The notes under the pieces: model-generated
What the model saw: only the letters and a program-made list of their open reading frames with translations
The model's database searches: none
Told to the model about the DNA's origin: nothing
Position numbers and translations under genes: made by a program
In this document: positions 17,901 through 26,420 of the stretch, piece after piece
How positions within the stretch are numbered: position 1 is the first letter of the stretch
Layout: each line of letters begins with the position of its first letter
Assembly: GCF_023156585.1 (NCBI RefSeq)
Contig: NZ_JALNMI010000001.1
Coordinates: forward strand, 62,001 to 126,000
Direction: 5' to 3'
Source of the DNA: Subsaxibacter sp. CAU 1640
GTDB taxonomy: Bacteria > Bacteroidota > Bacteroidia > Flavobacteriales > Flavobacteriaceae
Length of the DNA stretch: 64,000 bases

Positions 17901-20066
17901 TCCGAAAATAAATTGGCATTCAACGATTTCCGATTCACCAGAGACAATCAATCCATTGAAATTACTGATAAACTTTCGACCATTTCAAAAGACCATATCG
18001 CCATCGATTTCAATGATTTCAAATTGAGTGAATTCTTGAGTTATCTAAATCCTGACGAGCAATTTGCCACGGGCAATCTCAATGGTCAATTTATTGTTGA
18101 AGAACCTTTTACGAGTACTGGTCTCGTTGCCGATTTGGACATCACAAAGTTGAACATTATGCAAGTCGATTTGGGAACCTTATCATTGGATGCCAAATCT
18201 CTGGGTGGCAACAGTTATGATTTCAATGCTGCAATGAAAGGCGGCGAAGTTGATTTTGATTTAAAAGGTGATTATGTGGCCAATACTTCTGGTGCTAACC
18301 TCGACCTTAACCTAAATCTCAACCGTTTCAATATGACTGCCTTAAACGGGTTTACGCAAGGTCAAATCACAGAGGCGAATGGTAGTTTTTCGGGTAGCTT
18401 TAACGTAAATGGCACGACAACAGACCCAAGATATGAAGGCAATCTCACCTTTAACGATGCAAAGTTTAAAGTGGCAATGTTCAATGCTGGTTTTGCATTA
18501 AAAAATGAAACTTTGAGTGTCGATAATGAAGGGCTTTCGATGAACAATTTCACGATTCTTGATGAAAATCAAAACAGTTTTGTGGCTTCGGGAACTATCG
18601 GTACAGAATCCTTCATCAATCCTACATTCGATTTAAATGTCAAAGCAAATAATTTTCAGGTGCTGAATGCCAGCAAGGATGATAATGATTTCCTCTACGG
18701 AAAAGCAAGTTTTGCTGGTGAAGCCAAGATTACTGGCGATTTGGCGATTCCAAAAATCGATATGAATATGACAGTTGGTTCGGATACCGATGTCACCTAT
18801 GTGATGCCAACCGCAACTGCAAATATCGAAGAACGCGATGGTGTGGTTATTTTTGTAAACAGAGATAATCCTGATGCTATTTTGACAAGAACCGCTGAAA
18901 AAACATCTACCATCAAAGGTTTCGATGTGTCTGCACTTTTGAAAATAGGCAAGCAAGCGAAAGTTACCATCGTGATTGACAAACAAACGGGAGACAATTT
19001 TTTTGTGGCAGGCGAAGGCGATTTGAATTTCAAAATGAATCCAAACGGAAATATGAATTTGGCTGGTGTTTATGAAGTGGATAGTGGTCATTATGAATTG
19101 AATCTCTACGGATTGGTCAATCGAAAATTCAGTATCGTTTCCGGAAGTCGCGTTGTTTGGTCAGGCGACCCTTTTGATGCGAAGTTGGATGTTAAAGCAA
19201 TGTATGAGGTTGAAACATCCGCCTCTTCACTGATGGCTCCAGTGTTTTCAAGTGACGACCCTTCTGTGCGAGGAAGATTCCGTCAGGTATTGCCATTTTA
19301 TGTGTATTTGAATATTGATGGACAGCTGATGGAACCAAAAATAAATTTCAGTCTCGATATGCCTGAAGACGAACAAGGTGCCATTGGCGGACAAGTTTAC
19401 GGTCGTGTACAGCAACTTAATCAGCAAGAAGATGAATTGAACCGTCAGGTGTTTTCTCTATTGGTGTTGAATCGTTTTTATCCCGACCCAGGAAGTGATG
19501 GCAGTACTGGTGGTGTGGCATCTATAGCAAGAGATAATTTAAATGACGCCGTTTCTGACCAACTCAATGTGTTCTCTGATAAACTTTTGGGAAATACTGG
19601 TTTTGACCTCAATTTTGGTTTGGATAGTTATACAGATTATCAAGGTGCTGCGCCGCAAGAACGTACCCAATTGGATATTGCTGCACAGAAAAAATTGTTT
19701 AACGACCGTTTGATTGTGAGTGTTGGTAGCGAAGTGAATGTACAGGGAACAAATGCTCCAGGTGAGCAAACACCAGTCATTGGCAATGTCAGTATTGAAT
19801 ATATTCTAACGGAAAATGGACGTTATCGCATCAGAGGTTTTAGGCGAAATGAATTTGAAAACGTCATCGATGGCCAAACCATTGTGAGTGGTATCGCCTT
19901 GATTTTTACACAAGAGTTCAATAAATTCAATGAACTTTGGGATGCAATGTTCCGTTCGCAAACCAAAAAAGAGGAAGAAGAAGAGGCTAAATTGAAAGCT
20001 GCTGAAGAGGCGCAAAAAGCAAAAGAAGAAGCCACAGAGCAAAGTATGGAAGAGAAAAAAGATTAA
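14979..20066 (+). CDS. tamB: TamB-like translocation and assembly protein (DUF490)
   Basis: A 1695-residue AsmA/TamB-like protein, probably bridging the periplasm between inner and outer membrane. A basic N-terminus (RKRKFRWLRFMGK) precedes one transmembrane helix (~30-46). Long repetitive beta-strand segments follow, and the DUF490 C-terminal region (~1250-1640) includes NLAGVYEVDSGHYELNLYGLVNRKFSIV. A Glu/Lys/Ala-rich helical tail ends the protein. The best start is a TTG at 14979, because the first in-frame ATG (codon 29) lies at the edge of the membrane helix. It is followed after 10 bp by the TamA/BamA-like gene, the partner expected for this family. Role in barrel insertion or lipid transport is inferred from the family. 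Confidence 0.92.
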   Translation: MEDNTEIKNNQTPRKRKFRWLRFMGKVILCLILLFVLLVFFLRSPWGQGIIVDKVVNYVSKKTNTKVEIEKLFITFDGDIQLDGLYLEDKAGDTLIYSKSLEANMPIWPIITGKGIGVDELKWEGARANIIRKDSTSGYNFQFLIDAFAARDTVATTTPVKPMDIVLGKFNLSNIDVVYNDAVTGIDSRFKIGALYAKMNNTDLEQMVFEVDDVELSNSNIKFVQSPVPSSEEEAPLPFFSVENVKLNNVKVDYASYGDRIAAKLDIGQLETQIPKVNLQEQDFEIETFKLHNSTIVLNTETESNAITQKVVEVTQDIKKDIQTFEWPEIRFTLGSADFQNNNFSYYVGNEQALKGQFNPNAIVLSELNFQANDVSIKDKTATLNIENSTFKEISGFDLKELQLVFKATDNVLTVDNLKTALNNNRLQGEVRLDYPALSKLIETPEQSKVAVNIQNFQVSLNDAFLIQPELKKNAYLNTLSKKMLTGTTKADGYLSNINISKMNVNWGKSTSISANGNIQNATIPENLQLNIPRFSAKTNRIDVTQFVDENELSVQLPESIQLTGNAKGNLEDITTNTTLTSSQGEVVLNGRLKNGSNIQFDTDIAINNYDLGQLLQNEPLGNLSMTLKANGSGKTINNLDAQVEANVSDFTYNSYEVKDLKLQGDIKDGRGNITSDYKDYNLDMSLYATVQLDSIAPEANAELDIRGADLKALGLMQREVKTGMKVFADFKGNGESYDVAAIVDDGVVVYDNKTYLVGDLNALAHVRQDTTSVSVKNKVVDLLLQSNAEPQTFSKALQRHIKSYFYRDEEVPDSITNPVNLKLQGKIIQAPILNEVFLVNVEDLDTIKIDVDFHEKERQLKANITAPHINYSGYELDSLAFIMDTDKEKFIFDLGFNNIKAGPFNIKKTKIEGNQANNELSLNFLAYDDEEKLIQIASKITGNRELLRFHVLPTDLILNKSPWNTPATNEILISENKLAFNDFRFTRDNQSIEITDKLSTISKDHIAIDFNDFKLSEFLSYLNPDEQFATGNLNGQFIVEEPFTSTGLVADLDITKLNIMQVDLGTLSLDAKSLGGNSYDFNAAMKGGEVDFDLKGDYVANTSGANLDLNLNLNRFNMTALNGFTQGQITEANGSFSGSFNVNGTTTDPRYEGNLTFNDAKFKVAMFNAGFALKNETLSVDNEGLSMNNFTILDENQNSFVASGTIGTESFINPTFDLNVKANNFQVLNASKDDNDFLYGKASFAGEAKITGDLAIPKIDMNMTVGSDTDVTYVMPTATANIEERDGVVIFVNRDNPDAILTRTAEKTSTIKGFDVSALLKIGKQAKVTIVIDKQTGDNFFVAGEGDLNFKMNPNGNMNLAGVYEVDSGHYELNLYGLVNRKFSIVSGSRVVWSGDPFDAKLDVKAMYEVETSASSLMAPVFSSDDPSVRGRFRQVLPFYVYLNIDGQLMEPKINFSLDMPEDEQGAIGGQVYGRVQQLNQQEDELNRQVFSLLVLNRFYPDPGSDGSTGGVASIARDNLNDAVSDQLNVFSDKLLGNTGFDLNFGLDSYTDYQGAAPQERTQLDIAAQKKLFNDRLIVSVGSEVNVQGTNAPGEQTPVIGNVSIEYILTENGRYRIRGFRRNEFENVIDGQTIVSGIALIFTQEFNKFNELWDAMFRSQTKKEEEEEAKLKAAEEAQKAKEEATEQSMEEKKD

Positions 20067-20076
20067 AACACAACGA

Positions 20077-22365
20077 TTGAAAACGTATTTTAAACATATT
20101 ATAATAGGGATGTTACTCGGTGTTGCATTTTACTCGTGCAGCATCCGAAAATACATTCCAGAGAATGAACGATTGTACACAGGAGCTACCATCGAAATAC
20201 AATCAGATTCGGTGATTAGAGGCGAAGAATATCTCAAGGAAGAATTACAAGGTGTTGTAAGTCCGGAACCTAATAGCAAATTTTTGGGAATGTATCTTGG
20301 GCTCTACTATCATTATAAAAATCAAAAGGAAAAACCTGGATTCATCAATCGTTGGCTCAATGACAAATTTGGAGAAGAGCCTGTTTATCAATCCGACGTT
20401 GAAGCCAATCAAATCAAGGATTTACTTCTGAATCGCCTTGAAAACAGAGGGTTTTTCTACAGTTCGGCCACGTCAGACTTTGAAGAGTCAGAACAAAAAG
20501 CATCCATCAATTACACATTGAAGGTTCCAACACCTTATCGTATGGAAACCTATCAAATGGATTCGATGCCTGCACCCATTCACGACGACATTAAAGCATT
20601 GGTTGATAAATCGCGCTTTAGAAAAGGTATCCGATTCGATTTGAGTTTTATGGAACGTGAACGCGAGCGCATCGATTTCAACTTAAAAAATAAAGGATAT
20701 TACAATTTTGATGACAGTTTTCTCATTTTTGAAGCCGACACCAATCGATATGACAATAAACGTTTTGACCTCTATCTGAAATTGAAAAACGGTGTCCCAA
20801 AAAAGAGTTTCATTCCTTATAAGATTTCAAAAATCAACATTTATCCGAGTTATGAGGTTGCTGATTCCATCCAAACCACTTCAGAACGCTACAATGAAAA
20901 GAATTACATTCAAAAAGAGGTTTATTTTAAACCAAAATATTTAGACCCATTTATCAAAATTGAAGAAGGTGAGTTTTACAGTCCTGACAATTCCAGAAAC
21001 ACCGCCAGACGGCTTTCAACTATTGGTGCCTACAAATATGTAAACATTCAATATAAGGAAATCGACACCTTGGCTACTGACAGTTTAGGACTTTTGGAAG
21101 CCAATATTTATTTGTCGCCATTGACAAAACGTGCCTTTCGTGCAGAGTTGCAGGTGGTGACCAAATCGAACAACTTTTCAGGTCCAGGTTTGGCCCTTAC
21201 GTATAGCAACAGGAATGTTTTCGGTGGTGGTGAAACCTATAACATTACGACCAAATTAGGTTATGAAGCACAACTTGGAGGCGGACAAAATGCTGGTAAA
21301 ACAAGCCTGGAAATTGGTGTAAAAAATGAATTGATTTTCCCACGTGTTTTGTTTCCTATTAAAATTGAAAACGAGTTTTTCGAATATTCTATACCTAAAA
21401 CAAAAACATCCATCAGTCTTGATTACCTGAATCGCACCAAACTCTATACCTTGCTTTCTGGCACAGCACTATTCGGATATGTTTGGGATGCCAATAGATA
21501 TGTGACTCACGAAATCAATCCGTTGTCCATCAACTATACCGAACTCACAAATACAACCCCTGAATTTGAGCAAATTTTGAATGACAATCCGTTTTTAAGG
21601 AGAAGTTTTGAGCAACAATTCATTTCTGGTTTGACTTATGGTTTCACATATAATGGAATGGTCGATGCTGACCGCGCGCATCAAAAGTATTTGAATTTCA
21701 CACTTGATGTCGCAGGGAACACCATAAGCTTGATGGATAAAGAAGAAACACCTGGTGCGCCAAAAACCTTTTTAGGATTGGAATATGCGCAATATGCCAA
21801 GGCTGATGTTGATATTCATTATCATTTTAATTTTGGACGCCGCCGAAACAAGCAAACCATTGCCGCAAGACTATTTGCTGGTTATGGATTGCCTTATGGA
21901 AATTCGGATGTCGTTCCTTTCGTGAAGCAATATTTTGCTGGTGGTCCATACAGTGTTCGGGCTTTTAGGATTCGGTCTTTGGGCCCTGGAACCTATAATG
22001 CTGATGAAGATGAAGACAATACTGGAAATTTCTTTGACAAAACCGGAAACATTCGGTTGGAAGCAAATATTGAATATCGTTTCCCGATTGTTTCCTATTT
22101 GAAAGGTGCCATTTTTGCTGATGCTGGAAATATTTGGAATTCCGAAGAGAATCCAACCTTTGATGGGAAAGATAAGTTCACCTCAAATTTTATCAATGAA
22201 TTGGGAATGGGAGCAGGCTTTGGACTTCGCGTAGACATCCAAAGCTTTGTCATTCGTTTTGATTTGGCCGCACCATTTCACGACCCTTCAAAACGCGAAG
22301 GCGAACGCTTTAAATTTGATGTTGCAAAACCGATTCTTAATTTTGCAATAGGGTATCCTTTTTAA
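20077..22365 (+). CDS. BamA/TamA family outer-membrane lipoprotein
   Basis: A 762-residue Omp85-superfamily protein. A lipoprotein signal (KHIIIGMLLGVAFYSCSIRK) lies at the start, then POTRA-like segments to ~330, then a 16-strand barrel. The L6-type motif GGPYSVRAFRIRSLGPG and a C-terminal ILNFAIGYPF strand are visible. The only start that preserves the signal is a TTG at 20077; the next ATG would leave too short a hydrophobic core. It lies 10 bp after tamB and should be co-expressed. By family it inserts outer-membrane proteins together with TamB. The N-terminal lipidation is a Bacteroidota variant of TamA. Confidence 0.9.
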   Translation: MKTYFKHIIIGMLLGVAFYSCSIRKYIPENERLYTGATIEIQSDSVIRGEEYLKEELQGVVSPEPNSKFLGMYLGLYYHYKNQKEKPGFINRWLNDKFGEEPVYQSDVEANQIKDLLLNRLENRGFFYSSATSDFEESEQKASINYTLKVPTPYRMETYQMDSMPAPIHDDIKALVDKSRFRKGIRFDLSFMERERERIDFNLKNKGYYNFDDSFLIFEADTNRYDNKRFDLYLKLKNGVPKKSFIPYKISKINIYPSYEVADSIQTTSERYNEKNYIQKEVYFKPKYLDPFIKIEEGEFYSPDNSRNTARRLSTIGAYKYVNIQYKEIDTLATDSLGLLEANIYLSPLTKRAFRAELQVVTKSNNFSGPGLALTYSNRNVFGGGETYNITTKLGYEAQLGGGQNAGKTSLEIGVKNELIFPRVLFPIKIENEFFEYSIPKTKTSISLDYLNRTKLYTLLSGTALFGYVWDANRYVTHEINPLSINYTELTNTTPEFEQILNDNPFLRRSFEQQFISGLTYGFTYNGMVDADRAHQKYLNFTLDVAGNTISLMDKEETPGAPKTFLGLEYAQYAKADVDIHYHFNFGRRRNKQTIAARLFAGYGLPYGNSDVVPFVKQYFAGGPYSVRAFRIRSLGPGTYNADEDEDNTGNFFDKTGNIRLEANIEYRFPIVSYLKGAIFADAGNIWNSEENPTFDGKDKFTSNFINELGMGAGFGLRVDIQSFVIRFDLAAPFHDPSKREGERFKFDVAKPILNFAIGYPF

Positions 22366-22392
22366 ATAATCACTATCTAACTATCACATTTT

Positions 22393-22863
22393 ATGGAAAA
22401 AGAAAAATTTATGCAAGAGGCAGTCAGTGCTGCCCTAAAAGGTATGGACAATAATGAAGGTGGACCTTTTGGCTGTGTTATTGTCAAGGATGGAAAGATT
22501 GTGGGACGTGGTAATAACAGAGTGACTTCCACAAACGACCCAACAGCTCACGCTGAAGTGACTGCCATTCGTGATGCCTGTAACAACCTTGGTTCTTTTC
22601 AATTGGACGGCTGCGAAATCTACACCTCTTGCGAACCTTGCCCTATGTGTCTTGGAGCTATCTATTGGGCTCGACCAGATAAGGTCTATTATGGCAGTAA
22701 TCAACAAGATGCTGCAGCCATTGGTTTTGATGATGAATTCATCTATAAAGAGATTCCGTTACCTTACGAAAAACGAAGTATTCCTTTTGAACAATTAGCA
22801 CGAGAGATTGCGTTGGAACCCTTTCAAAAATGGAGCGATAAGGAAGACAAAACCCTTTATTGA
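22393..22863 (+). CDS. guaD: Guanine deaminase (CDA fold)
   Basis: A 156-residue zinc nucleoside/base deaminase. Zinc and catalytic residues are visible as HAEVTAIRDA (H53, E55) and EPCPMCLGAI (C83, C86). The GGPFGCVIVKDG opening and the C-terminal PFQKWSDKEDKTLY match the short bacterial guanine deaminases, which convert guanine to xanthine. tRNA adenosine deaminase is the main alternative, but the N- and C-terminal regions fit GuaD better. It lies 27 bp after the TamA-like gene and 92 bp before the arsenic cluster, so its operon membership is unclear. Confidence 0.85.
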   Translation: MEKEKFMQEAVSAALKGMDNNEGGPFGCVIVKDGKIVGRGNNRVTSTNDPTAHAEVTAIRDACNNLGSFQLDGCEIYTSCEPCPMCLGAIYWARPDKVYYGSNQQDAAAIGFDDEFIYKEIPLPYEKRSIPFEQLAREIALEPFQKWSDKEDKTLY

Positions 22864-22887
22864 CAGAAACCCATTTTTTTCTGTAAT
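22863..22887 (+). terminator. Weak possible terminator after guaD
   Basis: ACAGAAA / TTTCTGT stem with an 8-nt loop overlapping a T run just after the stop codon. It is AT-rich and weak. Confidence 0.3.
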
Positions 22888-22955
22888 TAATCAACTTTAA
22901 AACGACTTAAAACCACATACGGATAGATTCCGTAGATATTTTAAACTACACAACT

Positions 22956-23291
22956 ATGCAAAAAACTTATTACGACCCAGCAGACCTTAAGAAATTTGGT
23001 AAAATCTCTGAATGGAACGAAGAACTTGGAGGCAAATTCTTTGAATATTACGGAAAAGTCTTTGAAGAAGGTGCACTTTCCGAACGAGAAAAATCATTGA
23101 TTGCCTTGGCCGTCGCACACACCATTCAGTGTCCTTATTGTATCGATGCTTATACAGGTGATGGTTTACAGCGTGGCATTACCAAGGAAGAAATGATGGA
23201 AGCATTACACGTCGCAGCTGCCATTCGTGGTGGCGCATCATTGGTACACGGTGTACAGATGATGAATAAGGTCAATAAACTTGAAATGTAA
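22956..23291 (+). CDS. Arsenosugar-cluster AhpD/carboxymuconolactone decarboxylase-like protein
   Basis: A 111-residue AhpD-like helical protein with the redox motif CPYCIDAY and a downstream alpha helix with EEMMEALHVAAAIRGGASLVHG. It belongs to the small peroxidase-like family that travels with arsenosugar genes. By analogy the CxxC may carry out thiol or peroxide chemistry, perhaps reducing an arsenical, but no activity is shown for this branch. It is the first gene of the cluster. A REP-like hairpin separates it from arsS. Confidence 0.88.
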   Translation: MQKTYYDPADLKKFGKISEWNEELGGKFFEYYGKVFEEGALSEREKSLIALAVAHTIQCPYCIDAYTGDGLQRGITKEEMMEALHVAAAIRGGASLVHGVQMMNKVNKLEM

Positions 23292-23292
23292 A

Positions 23293-23349
23293 TGTCAGGT
23301 CGAGCGGAGTCGGGACCTAAATGACCTCTCGACTCCGCTCGAGGTGACA
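23293..23349. repeat. REP-like palindromic intergenic element
   Basis: TGTCA at the left end and TGACA at the right end enclose CGAGCGGAGTCG and its exact complement CGACTCCGCTCG, with a short middle GGACCTAAATGACCT. The whole can fold into one long GC-rich hairpin. It is far richer in GC than its surroundings. Elements with this GTCGAGCG.AGTCGAG core are widespread between genes in flavobacterial genomes. It may act as a terminator, attenuator or mRNA stabiliser between the AhpD-like gene and arsS. Confidence 0.85.
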
Positions 23350-23363
23350 CATAAAAATAATAA

Positions 23364-24416
23364 ATGATAAAGTCCCTACATAAACGCGAAAGCGAACTTG
23401 CCGATAGCAAACGTCAACTCGAAATCCTTTCAAATGGCATTTTCCAACAAGGAGAACTGCCAACATTCAAGGAAAAGATTTCTGAAAGTGACCAATTTCC
23501 CCTGAAGGCGAGAAAACTCGAAATACTTCAAATCAATGTTGGCTACATGTGCAACCAAGTTTGTGAGCATTGCCACGTGGATGCAGGTCCAGACCGCAAG
23601 GAAATTATGACTCGCGAAACGATGAAGCAGTGTCTTGAAGTGATTCGTAATACAGGAGCTCATACCTTGGATTTGACAGGTGGCGCTCCAGAAATGAATC
23701 CAGATTTTCGCTGGTTTGTCGATGAGGCGTCAAAAGCAGGAATAAAAGACTTTATCGTGCGTTCTAATTTGACCATTATTAGAGCCAATAAAAAGTATCA
23801 CGACTTACCGAAGTTTTTCAAATCTCATAATGTTCACGTGGTGTCTTCCATGCCGCATTGGACCAAAGGAAAAACGGACAAACAACGAGGTGATGGTGTA
23901 TTTGACAAATCCATTCAAGCCCTAAAGGATTTGAATGCGATTGGTTACGGAATCCCTGACAGTGATTTGCGATTGGATTTGGTGTATAATCCTTCAGGCG
24001 CATTCTTGCCTGGAAACCAAGCCAGTCTTGAAAAGGATTTTAAAAAGGCTTTGATGGACGATTTCGGCATTCAATTTCATAATTTGTTTGCCTTGACCAA
24101 TCTTCCTATCAGTCGCTTTTTGGATTATTTGATAGCTTCTGAAAACTACGAAGATTATATGTACAATCTTGTTGAAGCCTTCAATCCTGCTGCTGTGAGG
24201 AATGTGATGTGTACCAATACCATATCAGTAAGTTGGGATGGTTACCTTTATGATTGTGATTTTAACCAGATGTTGAATCTTCCCGTGAACAGCAAATCGA
24301 AGCATATTTCAGAATTTAACGAAGAGTTATTGGAAGGTCGAAAAATTATGATTTCACAACATTGTTACGGTTGTACCGCTGGCGCTGGAAGCAGTTGCCA
24401 AGGAAGTGTGGCCTAA
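23364..24416 (+). CDS. arsS: Arsenosugar biosynthesis radical SAM protein ArsS
   Basis: A 350-residue radical SAM enzyme with the cluster motif C63-x3-C67-x2-C70 in YMCNQVCEHCHVDAG. A C-terminal region holds several cysteines (WDGYLYDCDFNQ and HCYGCTAGAGSSCQGS), as expected for an auxiliary cluster or an arsenic site. ArsS is reported to add the 5'-deoxyadenosyl moiety of SAM to dimethylarsenite, giving the precursor of arsenosugars. The gene lies at the start of the arsenic cluster with arsM, PNP and two dedicated glycosyltransferases downstream. The N-terminal helical part (residues 1-50) is a family feature. Confidence 0.93.
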   Translation: MIKSLHKRESELADSKRQLEILSNGIFQQGELPTFKEKISESDQFPLKARKLEILQINVGYMCNQVCEHCHVDAGPDRKEIMTRETMKQCLEVIRNTGAHTLDLTGGAPEMNPDFRWFVDEASKAGIKDFIVRSNLTIIRANKKYHDLPKFFKSHNVHVVSSMPHWTKGKTDKQRGDGVFDKSIQALKDLNAIGYGIPDSDLRLDLVYNPSGAFLPGNQASLEKDFKKALMDDFGIQFHNLFALTNLPISRFLDYLIASENYEDYMYNLVEAFNPAAVRNVMCTNTISVSWDGYLYDCDFNQMLNLPVNSKSKHISEFNEELLEGRKIMISQHCYGCTAGAGSSCQGSVA

Positions 24417-24431
24417 ATGATTTTTTATTGA

Positions 24432-24926
24432 GTGAAGCTTTCCCTATTCATAGTAACATCATTTTTCTCACTTCAAATGAGTGCACAAAAATCATTGGAG
24501 GAATTACTGAAAGTACACAATTCCAATGAGGTTCCTTACATTTCAGTTCAAGAATTGGCAATGCCGAAAACAAAAGCCATCATTTTGGATGCAAGGGAAC
24601 AAAATGAATATGACGTCAGTCATTTGAAGGATGCTATTTTTGTTGGCTATAATGATTTTAATTTAGAAGCAATTTTCTCCAAAATTCCCAACAAGAAGGA
24701 AAAAATTGTGGTGTATTGTTCCTTGGGAATTCGTTCAGAAACCGTAGCTGATAAGCTTAAAAAAGCTGGCTACAAAAATGTTTATAATCTCTACGGCGGC
24801 ATTTTTGAATGGAAAAACAGTAATTTTCCAGTTTTTGACAATCAATCGAAAGAAACCGACAGCATCCATGCATTTTCCAAACATTGGGCACAATGGCTTC
24901 ATCGTGGGATAAAAATTTACAATTGA
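24432..24926 (+). CDS. Exported rhodanese-like protein
   Basis: A 164-residue single-domain rhodanese with a signal peptide (KLSLFIVTSFFSLQMSAQ). A GTG at 24432 is the likely start because later ATGs lose the signal. Substrate-binding LDAREQNEYDVSHLKDA and the active-site loop VVYCSLGIRSE (Cys96) are intact, so sulfurtransferase activity is possible. It lies 15 bp after arsS and 4 bp before the TIGR04282 gene. Whether it supplies sulfur to arsenicals (thio-arsenosugars) or only handles redox in the periplasm cannot be told. Confidence 0.87.
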   Translation: MKLSLFIVTSFFSLQMSAQKSLEELLKVHNSNEVPYISVQELAMPKTKAIILDAREQNEYDVSHLKDAIFVGYNDFNLEAIFSKIPNKKEKIVVYCSLGIRSETVADKLKKAGYKNVYNLYGGIFEWKNSNFPVFDNQSKETDSIHAFSKHWAQWLHRGIKIYN

Positions 24927-24930
24927 ATAA

Positions 24931-25611
24931 ATGGGTTTGTTAAGCAAAAAAGATTCCGCTAGCGACGATGACGCTGATTTTGATTTTCATCTTCCTACAT
25001 CAGATAAAGCACTAATAATTTTCACCAGAAATCCTGAATTGGGAAAATGTAAGACTCGTTTGGCAGCAACTATTGGTGACGAAGCTGCATTGAAAGTTTA
25101 TAAATTCCTATTGAATCATACCTGTGAAATTTCAAAAAAAACACAGTGCGACCGATTCGTTTTTTATTCTGAAAACATCCTGAAAAATGATATTTGGGAT
25201 GCCGAATATTTCCACAAAAAGTTGCAGAAAGGTACTGATTTGGGCGAACGTATGAACAATGCGTTTGAAACACTGTTCGGAATGGGCTATAAAAAAGTAT
25301 GCATCATCGGCAGTGATTTGCTCGACCTCCAAAGCGGCCTTATCAACGAAGCCTTTGACCAACTTGAAAACAATGATGCTGTGATAGGCCTAGCAAAAGA
25401 TGGTGGTTATTATCTGTTTGCAATGGATGAATTGCTTCCAAAAGTTTTCATCGATAAAAAATGGGGAACTGATTCCGTGCTTTCCGAAACTTTGCAAGAC
25501 CTTCAGAATTACGATGTACATTTATTGAAAGAATTAAATGATATCGATACCTTTGAGGATATGCAACACTATCCACAATTAAAACAATTTTATATTCCTG
25601 ACAATGATTAA
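24931..25611 (+). CDS. TIGR04282-type arsenosugar biosynthesis glycosyltransferase
   Basis: A 226-residue GT-A-fold protein of the family that accompanies ArsS/ArsM. Visible are the nucleotide-sugar motif IIFTRNPELGKCKTRLAATIG, a GSDLLDL metal-binding-like motif, and AKDGGYYLFAMDELLPKVF. It is cytoplasmic with no membrane segment. The expected role is transfer or activation of a sugar or aglycone part of arsenosugars; the donor is unknown. Its stop codon lies inside the start of the purine nucleoside phosphorylase (8-bp overlap), a strong sign of coupled translation. Confidence 0.88.
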   Translation: MGLLSKKDSASDDDADFDFHLPTSDKALIIFTRNPELGKCKTRLAATIGDEAALKVYKFLLNHTCEISKKTQCDRFVFYSENILKNDIWDAEYFHKKLQKGTDLGERMNNAFETLFGMGYKKVCIIGSDLLDLQSGLINEAFDQLENNDAVIGLAKDGGYYLFAMDELLPKVFIDKKWGTDSVLSETLQDLQNYDVHLLKELNDIDTFEDMQHYPQLKQFYIPDND

Positions 25612-26416
25612 ATTTATAAACGAAACCACCGAATATTTACAGGCAAAAGGCTTTGAAAATCCAGAAATAGGCATCATTCTTGGCACAGGATTGGGCCAGT
25701 TGATTAACGATGTTGAGATACTTCACGAAGTCAGTTATAATCACATTCCAAATTTTCCAACGGCAACCGTTGAATTCCACAAAGGCAAATTGATTTATGG
25801 CATTCTCGAAGGCAAAAAAGTCATCGTGATGCAAGGCCGTTTTCACATTTATGAAGGTTACACGCCACAAGATGTCACCTACCCTGTACGTATTATGGAA
25901 AAACTGGGCATCCATACACTTTTGGTATCGAATGCCTCCGGAGCTGTCAATCTGAACTTCAAAAAAGGCGAATTGATGCTGATTGATGACCACATCAATC
26001 TTCAAGGAGGTTCCCCGTTGGCTTTCAAAGGCGTGGAGCACCTTGGCGAGCGTTTTGCAGATATGAGTCAACCTTACGATGCAGAAATCAATTCAAAATT
26101 TGAAGATATCGCAAGAGAAAAAAATATTAAGCTTCACAAAGGTGTGTATGCATCAATGGTTGGACCTCAATTAGAAACACGTGCAGAATACAGAATGTTA
26201 CAAATAATAGGTGCAGATGCTGTTGGGATGAGTACGGTTCCTGAAATTATTGTTGCCAATCATCTCAATTTAAAAGTTTCAGCTGTGTCAGTTTTGACAG
26301 ATGAATGCGACCCAGATAATCTAAAGCCTGTAGACATCGCTGAAATTTTAGCGATGGCTGCAAAAGCAGAACCAAATATGGTAACGCTTTTTAGGGAATT
26401 AATTAAAACACTTTAA
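25604..26416 (+). CDS. punA: Purine nucleoside phosphorylase (trimeric type), Asp at the base-specificity position
   Basis: A 270-residue low-molecular-mass PNP: GTGLGQL near 27, GRFHIYEGYTPQD near 79, SNASGAVN near 109, GPQLETRAE with Glu191, and GADAVGMSTVPEIIVA. The position matching human Asn243 is Asp233 (VLTDECDPD). In human PNP an Asn-to-Asp change at this site lets the enzyme use adenosine, so this enzyme may act on 6-amino nucleosides. It starts 8 bp inside the TIGR04282 glycosyltransferase gene and is followed after 4 bp by arsM, so a role in the arsenic pathway (removing adenine from the ArsS product) is likely. A housekeeping salvage role cannot be excluded. Confidence 0.93.
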   Translation: MIKFINETTEYLQAKGFENPEIGIILGTGLGQLINDVEILHEVSYNHIPNFPTATVEFHKGKLIYGILEGKKVIVMQGRFHIYEGYTPQDVTYPVRIMEKLGIHTLLVSNASGAVNLNFKKGELMLIDDHINLQGGSPLAFKGVEHLGERFADMSQPYDAEINSKFEDIAREKNIKLHKGVYASMVGPQLETRAEYRMLQIIGADAVGMSTVPEIIVANHLNLKVSAVSVLTDECDPDNLKPVDIAEILAMAAKAEPNMVTLFRELIKTL

Positions 26417-26420
26417 AAAA

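Noticed and set aside
18633-19091. A 152-codon antisense ORF inside tamB
   Set aside because: It mirrors the tamB frame, has no start signal or family features, and is a shadow of a well-supported gene.
25637-26071. A 144-codon antisense ORF inside the PNP gene
   Set aside because: It lies wholly opposite conserved PNP motifs; no recognisable protein features.
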